A stretch of 64,000 nt of DNA from Cylindrospermum sp. NIES-4074 (GTDB lineage Bacteria; Cyanobacteriota; Cyanobacteriia; Cyanobacteriales; Nostocaceae). The notes beneath the pieces are model-generated. The model was not told where the DNA came from. It was given only the letters and a program-made list of their open reading frames with translations, and made no database searches. Both the position numbers and the translations under genes were made by a program. Numbering within the stretch: position 1 is the stretch's first letter; each line of letters opens with the position of its first letter. Positions 1-8,813 of this stretch are shown here, one piece after another. Location of the stretch: positions 1,305,346 to 1,369,345 of the forward strand of contig AP018269.1 of the NCBI GenBank assembly GCA_003994795.1. Reading direction: 5' to 3'.

Positions 1-450
1 CTCAGTAATAATCGAATCAGCGATATCAAACCTTTGTCCAACCTGACTAATTTAACTTCTCTTAACCTTTGGAATAATCAAATCAGCGATATTAAAGTTT
101 TGTCCAACCTGACTAATTTAACTTCTCTTGACATTGGGAATAATCGAATCAGCGATATTAAAGTTTTGTCCAACCTGACTAATTTAACTTCTCTTAAGAT
201 TGGGAATATTCAAATCAGCGATATTAAAGTTTTGTCCAACCTGACTAATTTAACTTCTCTTGACATTGGGAATAATCGAATCAGCGATATTAAAGTTTTG
301 TCCAACCTGACTAATTTAACTTCTCTTGACATTGGGAATAATCGAATCAGCGATATTAAAGTTTTGTCCAACCTGACTAATTTAACTTCTCTTAAGATTG
401 GGAATAATCAAATCAGCGATATTAAAGTTTTGTCTAATCTGACAAAATTG
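1..450 (+). repeat. 66-bp near-identical LRR-coding tandem repeats
   Basis: Six to seven head-to-tail 66-bp units code the 22-residue LRR. They differ mainly at codons for the solvent-exposed positions (DIGNNR, KIGNIQ, KIGNNQ). The array enters the window from upstream. Confidence 0.85.
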
Positions 451-531
451 CAGGAACTGCAAATTCAGAATAACCCGATCGCCTCAAAAAAATGCCCCGT
501 CAAACCAGACTCTATCTGTAAATTTGAATAG
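1..531 (+). CDS. Leucine-rich repeat protein, 5' end outside the window
   Basis: The frame is open from the first base, so the N-terminus lies upstream. The visible 176 residues are about seven internalin-type LRR units of 22 residues (pattern LSNLTNLTSLDIGNNRISDI), followed by a short cap containing two cysteines and the stop. LRR proteins of this type form a curved solenoid for protein binding; the partner is unknown. The 66-bp DNA units are almost identical to one another, which suggests recent slippage or homogenisation. A TTG at 34 could be taken as a start, but it lies within a repeat and is not credible. The gene converges on the next one with a gap of about 10 bp. Confidence 0.85.
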   Translation, partial: LSNNRISDIKPLSNLTNLTSLNLWNNQISDIKVLSNLTNLTSLDIGNNRISDIKVLSNLTNLTSLKIGNIQISDIKVLSNLTNLTSLDIGNNRISDIKVLSNLTNLTSLDIGNNRISDIKVLSNLTNLTSLKIGNNQISDIKVLSNLTKLQELQIQNNPIASKKCPVKPDSICKFE

Positions 532-541
532 TGCAATTATA

Positions 542-1105
542 CTATTCTGCTAACTCCGTCCACCCGTGCATAGGTGCTATGCCTTTGGTGACTGATTCAA
601 TAATGCTTGGGGGTGCTTCAGAGACTAAGACGCTAGGATAAACAGCGGTACCCCAATCAGGATGCACTAGGACACAACATTTATTTTTAATCACTGGATA
701 GTTGAGTAAAGCTTTAACAACGGCTGTGTCGTCGTGGGGAACCGCACCGGGGTGGGAAAGTAAGGGATAGCCTGTACGGGGGTCAATCAAATCTGTTAAA
801 TGGCCGCGATCGCGCAAATTAAACGCTAAGTCGCAACCAAACCGCATAAACTTTTCCCGCAATCTCTCTTTCTCTATCTCTGCTTGTGCAGTTTTTTCCT
901 CTAGTGGATATCGTGCTTGCTGTAAGACAACCACCACCCATAAAAATTGTTGTTGCTGCCAATCTGGTAAAATCTGTTCGCAGTTGGCACAGATATACTG
1001 ACTGGGATTATGAATAGAAATCTGCACTGCTTGTCCCGTTTTGCCAACTAAATTCATGGGACAGCCTTGCTCCGAAATGTAAACTGGGGAATAGTTCATT
1101 GGCAA
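542..1105 (-). CDS. MMADHC-like (methylmalonic aciduria/homocystinuria type D homologue) protein
   Basis: A 187-residue soluble protein. Its second half resembles the C-terminal domain of vertebrate MMADHC, the cobalamin-trafficking adaptor. It has an ExERLxEKF helix, then the landmarks LTDLIDPRTGYPL and HPDWGTAVYPSVLVSEA, aligning by eye with remembered human segments (ADFIDPSSG and HSLWGTHVV). A CxxC pair (CANC, near residue 40) sits in the N-terminal part. Cyanobacterial proteins of this length carry this family name, but their biochemical role is not established; handling of a corrinoid cofactor is inference. The gene is monocistronic and convergent with the LRR gene, and no partner cobalamin gene is adjacent. 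Confidence 0.75.
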   Translation of the reverse strand: MPMNYSPVYISEQGCPMNLVGKTGQAVQISIHNPSQYICANCEQILPDWQQQQFLWVVVVLQQARYPLEEKTAQAEIEKERLREKFMRFGCDLAFNLRDRGHLTDLIDPRTGYPLLSHPGAVPHDDTAVVKALLNYPVIKNKCCVLVHPDWGTAVYPSVLVSEAPPSIIESVTKGIAPMHGWTELAE

Positions 1106-1445
1106 TGGAGGGCAAAGTAACTACAAGGATATCCCAAAAATGTCAAGCGATTTCAAAATAATCTACAAATATCAAGTCAACGAAGAAAGAATTAGCGAAT
1201 TCCCACAGAGGTAGACAAGGGCTAAAAAGTAGTTGTTAAAATCTACTTCAGGATGTGTTTGATGCCCTAGATGAATGATACAAAGGTATTAGCTCTAAAT
1301 TGTGCTGGTGGCACTGCATCCGCTAGATGGGGCGATCGCACAATTCGGTTATGGTGAATAGACCTAACCGTAAGTTTTGGTGGGGAGTGCCGGCGGCACT
1401 CTAACTCTAAACTGGTTCAATAAAACACTTTGATAGCCAAAAACG
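1106..1445. other. Intergenic region, divergent promoters
   Basis: About 340 bp between the divergent MMADHC-like and DUF5895-type genes, with no convincing gene. A short stretch at 1328-1357 reads WGDRTIRLW then a stop, which looks like the end of a WD40 blade and may be a decayed gene tail. It is too short to call. A HIP1-like GCGATCGC lies inside it. Confidence 0.5.
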
Positions 1446-2315
1446 ATGAAAGCATCTGCTAAGTTCGACTTTGAGGACGAGAAATTCAACGCACCACCTT
1501 CTCAAGTCCTCCCCTGGGGTTTGATGATAAATCCTCGGTATGGCCCAGATGGTCTTCAGCCCTACGGTTTGGCGATCAGCGTGGATAATGCCCAAGCGAT
1601 CGGCTTTCAACCAGATAAAAATTGGCAGCAGGTAGCCCATGAATTTAGTTCTGGAGTCGAAACCGTCTTTATATCCACAACTCCACGATTAGTTATAGTC
1701 CGTCGCGGGCCCTTGTCTGTTAAAGACCGAGAAACTGGGATCAAACTGGGTACGTTCAAAGATCACAAGGATGATTTTTTAGCTGATAAACTGAAGTTTA
1801 AAACTTTTACTCGCCATTTAATTTTCTTAGTGGGTGAAGATAAAAAGTTTTTACATAATTTACCCCTGCAATTAACTCTCAGTGGTGCTGCTGGTGCAAG
1901 TTTTGGGAAAAATTATACTGAATATCAACAAGGTAGAGTTACTAGTGGTTTCGTTGCGGAACTAGAAAAAGCCTATGCTGGATTTTGTAATAAACCAGTA
2001 ACACCAAAAGGCCCACTTTTCCATGCTCACGGCATTTTCTGCCCCATAATTGAGTGTGAAGAAAGAGGGATTGAACCTAACACGGCTTTGGTGGCTTCAA
2101 CTGTAGATTACAAACATCCGACGGTGGGAACTTTGACAGACTATATGATTGCTTCAGATTCTCCTGAATCGGCAATAATTTGCAAGACTTTTGAAGAATA
2201 CAAAGAATTTGGTAAGGAAGCTATCAAAGCAGAACTACCTGGTAGGGAAATGGCGGCGGTTTCCAGTTCTTATGTTTACGCTGACGAAGACGATTTTGGT
2301 TATCCGCCGTATTAG
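1446..2315 (+). CDS. Cyanobacterial conserved protein, DUF5895 type
   Basis: A 289-residue soluble protein with no signal peptide or membrane segment. It starts MKASAKFDFEDEKFNAPPSQ and has the segments PWGLMINPRYGPDGLQPYGLAI and CNKPVTPKGPLFHAHGIFCPI, which I associate with the cyanobacterial DUF5895 family. No catalytic motif is evident. The C-terminus is acidic and tyrosine-rich (YVYADEDDFGYPPY), an arrangement that could be a binding tail. Family function is unknown; multi-copy occurrence near plasmid-like or accessory genes is a recollection, not something visible here. The stop codon is followed within 10 bp by a tandem repeat. Confidence 0.7.
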   Translation: MKASAKFDFEDEKFNAPPSQVLPWGLMINPRYGPDGLQPYGLAISVDNAQAIGFQPDKNWQQVAHEFSSGVETVFISTTPRLVIVRRGPLSVKDRETGIKLGTFKDHKDDFLADKLKFKTFTRHLIFLVGEDKKFLHNLPLQLTLSGAAGASFGKNYTEYQQGRVTSGFVAELEKAYAGFCNKPVTPKGPLFHAHGIFCPIIECEERGIEPNTALVASTVDYKHPTVGTLTDYMIASDSPESAIICKTFEEYKEFGKEAIKAELPGREMAAVSSSYVYADEDDFGYPPY

Positions 2316-2321
2316 GAAACG

Positions 2322-2384
2322 GGGGAGTGTGGGGAGTGTGGGGAGTGTGGGGAGTGTGGGGAGTGTGGGGAGTGTGGGGAGTGA
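2322..2384 (+). repeat. 9-bp short tandem repeat (GGGGAGTGT)
   Basis: Six exact copies of GGGGAGTGT and a seventh ending in GTGA lie immediately after the stop of the DUF5895-type gene. Such short tandemly repeated sequences are typical of filamentous cyanobacterial intergenic DNA and prone to copy-number change. Confidence 0.95.
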
Positions 2385-2454
2385 GAGATATTAAATATTA
2401 TTCCTCTGCTTCCCCATCTCCCCCATCTCCCCACATCCCAGTCCCCAATCCCCA

Positions 2455-3681
2455 TTACTTAAGTAATAAATAATATAGCGAACCGTTACCGCCTGTGATG
2501 CCAGCGCGATCGCCTGCTAATTTCCCGGAACCCATGAAATAATCCACCCGTCCTGGGCCTTTGATGGCGCTGCCTGTATCTTGATCAAGCACAAAGCGGT
2601 TAACAGTACGATATTCTAGCTGGTTGCGACCGGCAGGATAGGGAAACGAGTTGTTAATCAACGCTAGTGCCCCTGGTGGCATGAGAGACTTATCTGTAGC
2701 AATGGAACGTTCTGCTGTTACAGGTACATGAATACTGCCCGTAGCTGCTGTACCACCAGTTTCTTGGAAGAAGATAAACCTTTCCCAGCGTGGTAGATAA
2801 TTACTCAACTCCTGGGGATGTCCCCGGAAATAACTAACCAGCTTTGGCATTGTCAAGCCGCTAAGGGGTAGTTTGCCATCTTTTGCCAGTTCTTTACCAA
2901 TGCTTGTCCAGGGGTAATCTGTTCCACCTGCATAGCCAACAGAGGTTTTTTTACCATTAGTTAAGTTAATTTGGGCAGAACCTTGGATATGTACCATGTA
3001 CGCATCTAGGCGATCGCGAAACCACAACAATTCTAAACCGCGCAACTGGCTTTTATTCCCCAGCAAACCATCTTTCCCTTCCAAATCAATCCGTTTTGGG
3101 TGGGGTTTAGCCCATTGGTTGAAATCTGGTGGTAGCCGATAAAGGGGATATTTATAGACTGAAGTCTTGACACGGCTAGCTGTATAAACAGGCTCGTAAT
3201 AAGCGGTGAACTTAACAGTACCCTTGCCATCATTGCCTACAGACTTGTAAAAGACAAACTCCCGACGGACAGCAGCTTGCAGTTGGGCTGGTGATTTAGA
3301 ACTGACCACCAATTGACGAAAACGCAGCAAACTGCGACGGACGCGCTCAAGGGTAATCTCCTTGATGGGATAATTTTGATATGCGGCGATCGCTTCATCT
3401 TTTGCAAGATAACGCAAACTGTTATCAATTGAAGCTAACAGCGCTTGACGGTCTCCCCTTTGACCCCTACTACCCCAAATCTGCTCATCCCAACCCAAGC
3501 AAGCATTGCGGGGGGTGCAATTAGCATTCAAGTTGACTGGTTCGAGTGGCGGTTGTACCTCAAGATTTGTCGGTACTGGCGACGGTGTTATGGTCGGAAT
3601 CTGAGCAATAGCTGACCAGAGTGGGTTTACAAGGGCAATTCCCAAACTCAAGGAAAGCAAAGCAAGGGTTTTTCTCATCAT
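2455..3681 (-). CDS. mltA: Murein transglycosylase A (MltA) with 3D domain
   Basis: 408 residues. The N-terminus MMRKTLALLSLSLGIALVNP is a signal peptide with a likely cut after SAIAQ, followed by a proline-rich linker, so the enzyme is exported to the periplasm. The central part carries MltA landmarks (AYYEPVYTASR; FRDRLDAYMVHIQGSAQ). The C-terminal 3D domain shows its aspartates in DQDTGSAIKGPGRVDYF. MltA enzymes cleave the MurNAc-GlcNAc bond of peptidoglycan to give 1,6-anhydro ends. There is no lipobox, unlike the E. coli lipoprotein. The next upstream gene on the same strand ends only 3 bp before this start, so the two are probably co-transcribed. Confidence 0.92.
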   Translation of the reverse strand: MMRKTLALLSLSLGIALVNPLWSAIAQIPTITPSPVPTNLEVQPPLEPVNLNANCTPRNACLGWDEQIWGSRGQRGDRQALLASIDNSLRYLAKDEAIAAYQNYPIKEITLERVRRSLLRFRQLVVSSKSPAQLQAAVRREFVFYKSVGNDGKGTVKFTAYYEPVYTASRVKTSVYKYPLYRLPPDFNQWAKPHPKRIDLEGKDGLLGNKSQLRGLELLWFRDRLDAYMVHIQGSAQINLTNGKKTSVGYAGGTDYPWTSIGKELAKDGKLPLSGLTMPKLVSYFRGHPQELSNYLPRWERFIFFQETGGTAATGSIHVPVTAERSIATDKSLMPPGALALINNSFPYPAGRNQLEYRTVNRFVLDQDTGSAIKGPGRVDYFMGSGKLAGDRAGITGGNGSLYYLLLK

Positions 3682-3684
3682 TAT

Positions 3685-3939
3685 TTAGTTAAATCTTTCA
3701 ACACTAGAACTAAAGAGGGGTTCCACCCGAATTGCCACAATTCGAGATGGGCGTACTACCATATATTCCCCTTGAATATTCTTAATCGGTACGCTAATGA
3801 AGTCATTGGAAGCCGACTTGGGTACGAGTTCGCCACTATACCACTTCTGAAATTCTTGAATCGTCGGAAACCGCACTTCTTCCCGATGACCACTATCTAG
3901 TAAGAGGTATACAGCGTATTCATTTGGAGTTCTAGGCAT
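3685..3939 (-). CDS. Small conserved hypothetical protein
   Basis: 84 residues, soluble, beginning MPRTPNEYAVYLLLDSGHRE. It has two short beta-rich halves (EYAVYLLLDSG; FISVPIKNIQGEYMVVRPSRIVAIRVEP) that suggest a compact all-beta fold. I do not recognise the family. It lies 3 bp upstream of mltA in the same direction, so an operon with the peptidoglycan enzyme is likely. The reading frame has normal codon use and no overlap with other genes, which supports it as real. Confidence 0.65.
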   Translation of the reverse strand: MPRTPNEYAVYLLLDSGHREEVRFPTIQEFQKWYSGELVPKSASNDFISVPIKNIQGEYMVVRPSRIVAIRVEPLFSSSVERFN

Positions 3940-4140
3940 AAGTTTGCATGATTGTGAAATTACATCCCACTCATTGTTAACCAGGTCACGCCATAATGAA
4001 AAGCGTATACATATGGGAATAGCAGCATCTATACCAAAGTCGGTTCAGCACCCATCACACCTAACTCGAAGCTTTCACCTTCGGCTATGACGGTTGCTTA
4101 CCCAGAAACAGTTCCCATTGATTTTTTCGGTAAAAGTGGC

Positions 4141-4173
4141 GGGGTGTGGGGTGTGGGGTGTGGGGTGTGGGGA
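4141..4173 (+). repeat. 7-bp tandem repeat (GGGGTGT)
   Basis: Four consecutive GGGGTGT units followed by a decayed copy. This belongs to the same G-rich STRR class as the array at 2322-2384. Confidence 0.85.
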
Positions 4174-4392
4174 AAAATTGAAACCGGCTGTAACCTGACT
4201 GCAACATCATCAGGACTTACGCAAGAACTCTCTCAAACCCTTCTTCCTTTGTGTCCTTTGCGTCCTTTGCGGTTTGTTTCTTCATTATTTTGCGTCCTGA
4301 TCATGCCCAATAAAAAACAGCCACAATACTAATTGTGGCCGCTGGCAATATTGATAAGAGTAATCCACTTTCATAAATTATCCCGTAGGGCG

Positions 4393-4426
4393 GGCGTCTC
4401 GCCTGCCCCCGAACAGGCGAGACGCC
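4393..4426. repeat. Perfect inverted repeat (13-bp arms)
   Basis: GGCGTCTCGCCTG (4393-4405) and its exact reverse complement (4414-4426) are separated by 8 bp (CCCCCGAA). The sequence looks like the GGGCGGGCGTCTCGCC palindromes scattered in filamentous cyanobacteria. It could act as a terminator for sodB, whose 3' end lies at 4590. Confidence 0.85.
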
Positions 4427-4589
4427 TGTTCTACAAAATATTTGGGATACTTTTGAAGTTGGAAGACTCTAAACAAACTCATTACGTAAGTTGCTAGTTA
4501 TCTAGTTAGGACTGGTAATGGTAATGGCGTTTTTCCTCTACCCCAATTACCAATTACCAATTACCCATTACCAATCTCAGGGAAATGAA

Positions 4590-5192
4590 TTAGGCTTTAG
4601 CCAAATTTTGGGCAGCAAAGTCCCAGTTAGCCAACTGATCTAAGAAATTCTTGATGAATGCCGGACGAGCATTTCTGTAGTCGATGTAGTAGGCGTGTTC
4701 CCAAACATCCAGGGTGAGGAGTGCCTTTTGACCATAAGCTAGAGGGTTCTCTGCATTTGGTGTTTTAATCACTTTGAGAGTGCCACCATCATCAATTAGC
4801 CAAGACCAGCCACTACCAAACTGAGTTGCAGCAGCGTTTGAAAACTCTTCTTTGAATTTGTCAAAGCTACCAAAATCTTTGTCAATTCTAGCAGCCAGTT
4901 CGCCTGTGGGTGTACCACCACCTGCTGGCTTTAAGGAATTCCAAAAGAAGGTATGATTCCAAACTTGAGCAGCGTTGTTGAAGACTCCGACTTTTGAGGC
5001 ATCTTTAAAGGTAGTTTTGATCACCTCGTCCAGGGACTTATCAGCAAGTTCTGTACCATCTGTCAGCTTATTCAGGTTATCTACATAAGCTTTGTGATGC
5101 TTGCCATAGTGATACTCGAAAGTCTCAGCTTTCATGCCATAAGGCTCTAAAGCATTAAAGTCGTAAGGTAGGGGTAGCTGTGTAAATGCCAT
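4590..5192 (-). CDS. sodB: Iron superoxide dismutase
   Basis: A 200-residue cytosolic enzyme converting superoxide to oxygen and hydrogen peroxide. All family landmarks are present: EYHYGKHHKAYVDNLN with metal ligand His28, AAQVWNHTFFWNS with the second His, and DVWEHAYYIDYRN with the Asp and His ligands. The AAQVWNHTF context and the absence of a signal peptide or membrane anchor fit the soluble iron enzyme rather than the membrane-bound MnSOD found in Nostocales. Metal choice from sequence is an inference. The gene stands alone, with long noncoding flanks on both sides. Confidence 0.95.
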   Translation of the reverse strand: MAFTQLPLPYDFNALEPYGMKAETFEYHYGKHHKAYVDNLNKLTDGTELADKSLDEVIKTTFKDASKVGVFNNAAQVWNHTFFWNSLKPAGGGTPTGELAARIDKDFGSFDKFKEEFSNAAATQFGSGWSWLIDDGGTLKVIKTPNAENPLAYGQKALLTLDVWEHAYYIDYRNARPAFIKNFLDQLANWDFAAQNLAKA

Positions 5193-5935
5193 TTTGTGAA
5201 ATCCTCTCTTTACCGTTTTCCAGTTTTAAGCTATTACAGAAGCTTAGGAAATTGCCGATTTTGTATTTAGTAGTTTTATATCCTGAATGCTGGGATATAA
5301 AACTTAACATTGTTATTTTACTACCAAAGTGAAGATTCAGACAAAGTAGTTTTTTAATAAGCCAAATCCCTAGAGATTAATGTTTATAAATAAAAACAGC
5401 TAATGATTCATATAGGAATCGTGTTTGATTTTTGAAAAAGCGACCTACTCCTCAACCTTCTACAACCCTCTTGCCTCATTGCCTCTTGCCTCTTTACCTG
5501 AGTCAACGGGCAGTTAGAAAAACATCGTCGTGAGATGCTGATAACTGACTCAAGACTATCCCTTTTTACCGAAGTGTGATTAAAGGGGGTAGTCTTTTGC
5601 AGGTATGCTCTATTTGAATAGTTGGAATTTATAATTGCTTAGTTGTAGAATTTTTCTTTCTACCCATTTATTTAGCTGATTCCGTAGCTTTGATGCTTCT
5701 ACCTTTGGTAGCAGTAATGAGAAGATTTGGTATCTACCTAAAGCTAGATGAATTAATCATTAAAATCATTAAAATGATAGATACAACACTCGCAATAAAT
5801 TAAATATAGCTGATTGCTAAATTATTTCCGAGTATCTCTTAAATTTTTGTTTTGAAAATGGTGAGAAAGTTTAAACTCGCTCACCACCCAACTTAACACT
5901 ACCAATTTAACACCACCAATGGCATATCCCCATGA
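5193..5935. other. Intergenic region upstream of sodB
   Basis: 743 bp with no supported gene. It contains a CTTGCCTCATTGCCTCTTGCC repeat near 5470 and an imperfect hairpin at 5554-5594 (arms GACTATCCCTTT / AAAGGGGGTAGTC) followed by TTTT. That hairpin could be a terminator or part of a small RNA. The AT-rich part near 5193-5400 should hold the sodB promoter. No tRNA-like cloverleaf was seen. Confidence 0.5.
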
Positions 5936-7561
5936 TTACCACTGAGATAACCGCTGTTGGTAATGTTTAACAATTTTTGCCGTGACTTCAGATGCGCTTA
6001 AACCATCAGTTTGAATTTCCACCGCATCTGCTGCTTTTTGCAAGGGGGAAACTTTGCGAGTGCTATCTTTCCAATCACGTTCGGCAATGTCCCGTTCCAG
6101 CTGCTCTAAACTGACTTCGGGTTGACCTTGTTGTTTAAAGTCTTGCTGGCGGCGACGTGCGCGTTCACCCACAGAGGCGGTTAAGAAGATTTTAACTTCG
6201 GCATCGGGGAACACATGAGTACCGATGTCTCGTCCTTCAGCCACTAAACCCCCTCGTTTACCCCAACTTTGCTGCTGTTTAACCAATGCTGCACGTACCG
6301 CACTCTGGGCGGCGATCGCAGATACTTGAGATGTCACCTCAATTGTGCGAATGGCTTGAGTAACATCAGTATCATTAATCCGCACCCGCACCGGAGATTG
6401 TAAATCGCGGCTGGGAGTAAGTTCAATTGTACATTGGTTGGCTAATTCGGCGATCGCACACTCATCGTCAAGAGCAATTTTCTCTTGCAGCACTAGCCAA
6501 GTGATAGCACGGTACATTGAACCCGTATCTAAGTACACTAATTCCAGATTTGCAGCCACTTGACGAGCCACTGTGGATTTACCAGCACCAGCCGGGCCAT
6601 CAATAGCGATGATGGGTTGGCGATCGCGCAAGATGGTATTGTCAATCAAACGTGTAGAACCAAGACGAGCTGCGATCGCGAGCATTCCTTCCTCCTCAAC
6701 TGTTTCTAATAACATCAACGTAGTCGGTTCAACCAATTCAATATATTCCACAAAAACATTACTAACCGTTGCCACTTCTTGCCACACCAAGGCTATCAGC
6801 TGACTGCTGTGGCGTACACCTGCCTTAAAGGCAGCTTCAGCTTTTCGCAAGCCGCGACATAACACCGCTGCTTGGTTTTTTTCCGTTGCAGTCAAATATT
6901 GATTACGAGAACTTAAGGCTAAACCTGATGATTCCCGCAATGTTGGACAAGCAACAATCTCTACTGGCAAATTTAAATCAGCCACCAGCTTTTTAATAAT
7001 TGCTAGTTGCTGACCATCCTTTTGACCGAAGTAGGCTCGGTCTGGCTGTACCAAGTTGAAAAGCTTGGTTACGATCGTCGCCACTCCCTGAAAGTGGCCA
7101 ACTCGAAAACGACCACACAAGCCTGATATCATAGCAGATGGTGGGATTACTTGTATAACTTTAGATTCTTCTATACTCTTCGGTGAAACACCCATTTCTT
7201 CCGGAGTAGGGGCGAAAATCGCATCTACACCAGCCTGTTCACAAAGTTTTCGGTCTTGTTCTAAAGTGCGGGGATAGCGTTGATAATCCTCACTAGGGCC
7301 AAATTGCAGGGGATTGACAAATATACTGACAATCACCGTAGAATTTTCTTGCCTAGCTCGTTCAATTAAGCTTAAATGCCCTTGATGTAACCCTCCCATT
7401 GTTGGTACTAGACCAACTTCCGTCTGGTACCAGCTACTCATGTCATCTAGCACCAAATTCTCTGAAAGCGTCAGCTGGTTTTCTGTTTGTGTAGCAGACG
7501 TACCAGAGCGACGTTTAGTTAAATAGCAGCGTAAAGCTGCGACTGTTGTCAGCAGGCGCAC
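5936..7561 (-). CDS. panC/cmk: Bifunctional pantoate-beta-alanine ligase / cytidylate kinase
   Basis: 541 residues in two enzyme domains, the fusion typical of cyanobacteria. The PanC part (to about 310) has GLVPTMGGLHQGHLSLI with the HxGH ATP site, then VNPLQFGPSEDY and YFGQKDGQQL; it joins pantoate and beta-alanine for pantothenate/CoA synthesis. The Cmk part (from about 315) starts QPIIAIDGPAGAGKSTVA, a Walker A loop, and carries AEGRDIGTHVFPDAEVKIFL; it phosphorylates (d)CMP. A stretch of about 30 residues (roughly 17-47, KRRSGTSATQTENQ...) precedes the first PanC strand and looks like a lineage-specific insertion. The leader upstream of the start contains a long imperfect inverted repeat. 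Confidence 0.96.
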   Translation of the reverse strand: MRLLTTVAALRCYLTKRRSGTSATQTENQLTLSENLVLDDMSSWYQTEVGLVPTMGGLHQGHLSLIERARQENSTVIVSIFVNPLQFGPSEDYQRYPRTLEQDRKLCEQAGVDAIFAPTPEEMGVSPKSIEESKVIQVIPPSAMISGLCGRFRVGHFQGVATIVTKLFNLVQPDRAYFGQKDGQQLAIIKKLVADLNLPVEIVACPTLRESSGLALSSRNQYLTATEKNQAAVLCRGLRKAEAAFKAGVRHSSQLIALVWQEVATVSNVFVEYIELVEPTTLMLLETVEEEGMLAIAARLGSTRLIDNTILRDRQPIIAIDGPAGAGKSTVARQVAANLELVYLDTGSMYRAITWLVLQEKIALDDECAIAELANQCTIELTPSRDLQSPVRVRINDTDVTQAIRTIEVTSQVSAIAAQSAVRAALVKQQQSWGKRGGLVAEGRDIGTHVFPDAEVKIFLTASVGERARRRQQDFKQQGQPEVSLEQLERDIAERDWKDSTRKVSPLQKAADAVEIQTDGLSASEVTAKIVKHYQQRLSQW

Positions 7562-7562
7562 A

Positions 7563-7646
7563 AAATACCCCTAGTTCTTCTTGAACCTCTCCCCCGTTAG
7601 TTTATAACTGAAATAGGGGGAAGAGTTGCTTGAACTAGGGGTATTT
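7563..7646. repeat. Long imperfect inverted repeat before panC/cmk
   Basis: 15-bp perfect outer arms, AAATACCCCTAGTTC (7563-7577) and its complement (7632-7646), enclose shorter complementary stretches (CTCTCCCCC / GGGGGAAGAG). The structure starts one base from the panC/cmk ATG. It may be a small MITE or a leader hairpin affecting translation. Confidence 0.85.
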
Positions 7647-7733
7647 AAGCGATAGTGAAGAGCGAACAGGAGTAGGGAGTAGGAATTAGGGATGAGGTTG
7701 ACAGTCTACCGATTTCGGTAGTTGACTGTTCCT

Positions 7734-8813
7734 TTATCTTCCCAAAATGTCAATTTGCACTGGCGCAACGCCACTGCCCATCATGCCTAAAATCCGAGCG
7801 GCAGCGGCAGAAAGGTCAATAACTCGACCGCCAATGTATGGGCCCCGGTCATTGATGCGTACAACTACGGAACGACCGTTGCGGGTGTTGGTAACGCGCA
7901 CTTTTGTACCCATCGGTAAGCTGCGATGAGCTGCTGTTAGTGCTTCAGGATTAAACCGCTCACCACTAGCAGTCGCACTGCTAGAACCGTCATAGCCGTA
8001 CCAAGAAGCCATGCCTGTGAAGTTGAGGGCAATCTGTTGTGGAAGCTTTGGTATCGACAATGGTGAGCGTCCTGGCAAGTTAGCAATCTCGCTGATGGGG
8101 GATGCTTGGCCGATGAGTCTCCGCAGACGATTGGTTGCTTGTAAGGCATCTTGTGACAAATCTTTGGTGGTATCTGCTAATCGCGTGTCTTGATTGATTT
8201 CCACCAATTCTTGGTCGTTGAGTTTGATTGTATAGCGATCGCCTAATTGCTGTGGGATCGAGTTGCTCTTATTTTGGGCAACATTGGCAACGGTCGATTT
8301 ATCACCTGCTTTCCAACTGACGGTGATTTTACTCGCGTCTACATCTTCTTGAATCATCTGGTTAATCTTAGCTGCGATGACACCCGCTCTTTGAACCGGG
8401 TCATTGTCAACGGAGCTAGTTACGTTCCCAAGACTTCCCATTTTCGTCGTTGAGTTGCTAGCAACAAGGGCGTACGATTGCACGCCCTTATTTTCTGCTG
8501 CAATAGCGCCAACTTTAGTCTCAAGACTAGAAACTGGCGAGGAACTCAAAAAGGTGATGACAGGGATGTTTTTGATAAAAAGGGTTGCCGCCTGCCGACC
8601 GCCAATGTTGTGAGAATGAATTTCTGTAATCACAGCATCCGAAGTCGTTTTCCCTGCCGGGGATTGGTACTCTCCAACCTTAACCACATCAGCTGTAGGT
8701 GGTTCTGGGGAAGTTAGAGCAGTTTCCTTGGTAGTTTGAGTCCGACCAATTGAGGGGATTCCTGCAACAGTCAGAAACAAGGCGACAATAGTCCACAAAT
8801 GTCTTTGATTCAT
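7734..8813 (-). CDS. rlpA: RlpA-like double-psi beta-barrel protein (septal ring/cell wall)
   Basis: With the start at 8813 the protein is 359 residues and begins with a good signal peptide ([18 protein letters not shown], cut near GRTQ). An upstream ATG at 8885 would add 24 polar residues and spoil it. The C-terminal 95 residues are the RlpA DPBB domain: [20 protein letters not shown], then [20 protein letters not shown], then [20 protein letters not shown], with the Asp/Arg cluster. The middle is a low-conservation region of about 200 residues. RlpA proteins are exported and act on septal or naked glycan strands; in cyanobacteria the activity is not proven. The gene is followed by panC/cmk on the same strand after a hairpin. 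Confidence 0.9.
   Translation of the reverse strand: MNQRHLWTIVALFLTVAGIPSIGRTQTTKETALTSPEPPTADVVKVGEYQSPAGKTTSDAVITEIHSHNIGGRQAATLFIKNIPVITFLSSSPVSSLETKVGAIAAENKGVQSYALVASNSTTKMGSLGNVTSSVDNDPVQRAGVIAAKINQMIQEDVDASKITVSWKAGDKSTVANVAQNKSNSIPQQLGDRYTIKLNDQELVEINQDTRLADTTKDLSQDALQATNRLRRLIGQASPISEIANLPGRSPLSIPKLPQQIALNFTGMASWYGYDGSSSATASGERFNPEALTAAHRSLPMGTKVRVTNTRNGRSVVVRINDRGPYIGGRVIDLSAAAARILGMMGSGVAPVQIDILGR

Larger units (their letters stand above)
3940..4589. other. Repeat-rich intergenic region
   Basis: 650 bp without a credible gene. It holds a GGGGTGT heptamer array (4141-4173), a member of the CTCTGCG/CCTTTGCG degenerate repeat family (about 4238-4282), a 13-bp inverted repeat (4393-4426) and TAATTACCA-type short repeats (4545-4575). 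The upstream end carries the promoter region of the small gene before mltA; the right end is the 3' side of sodB. Confidence 0.7.

Noticed and set aside
2191-2394. Frame coding a GSVGSVGSV repeat peptide
   Set aside because: It is the 9-bp tandem repeat read in a frame overlapping the DUF5895-type gene.
4087-4332. Plus-strand reading frame of 81 codons between mltA and sodB
   Set aside because: It is built from a GGGGTGT repeat (GVWGVGCGVWG) and a CCTTTGCG repeat; no protein-like composition or ribosome site.
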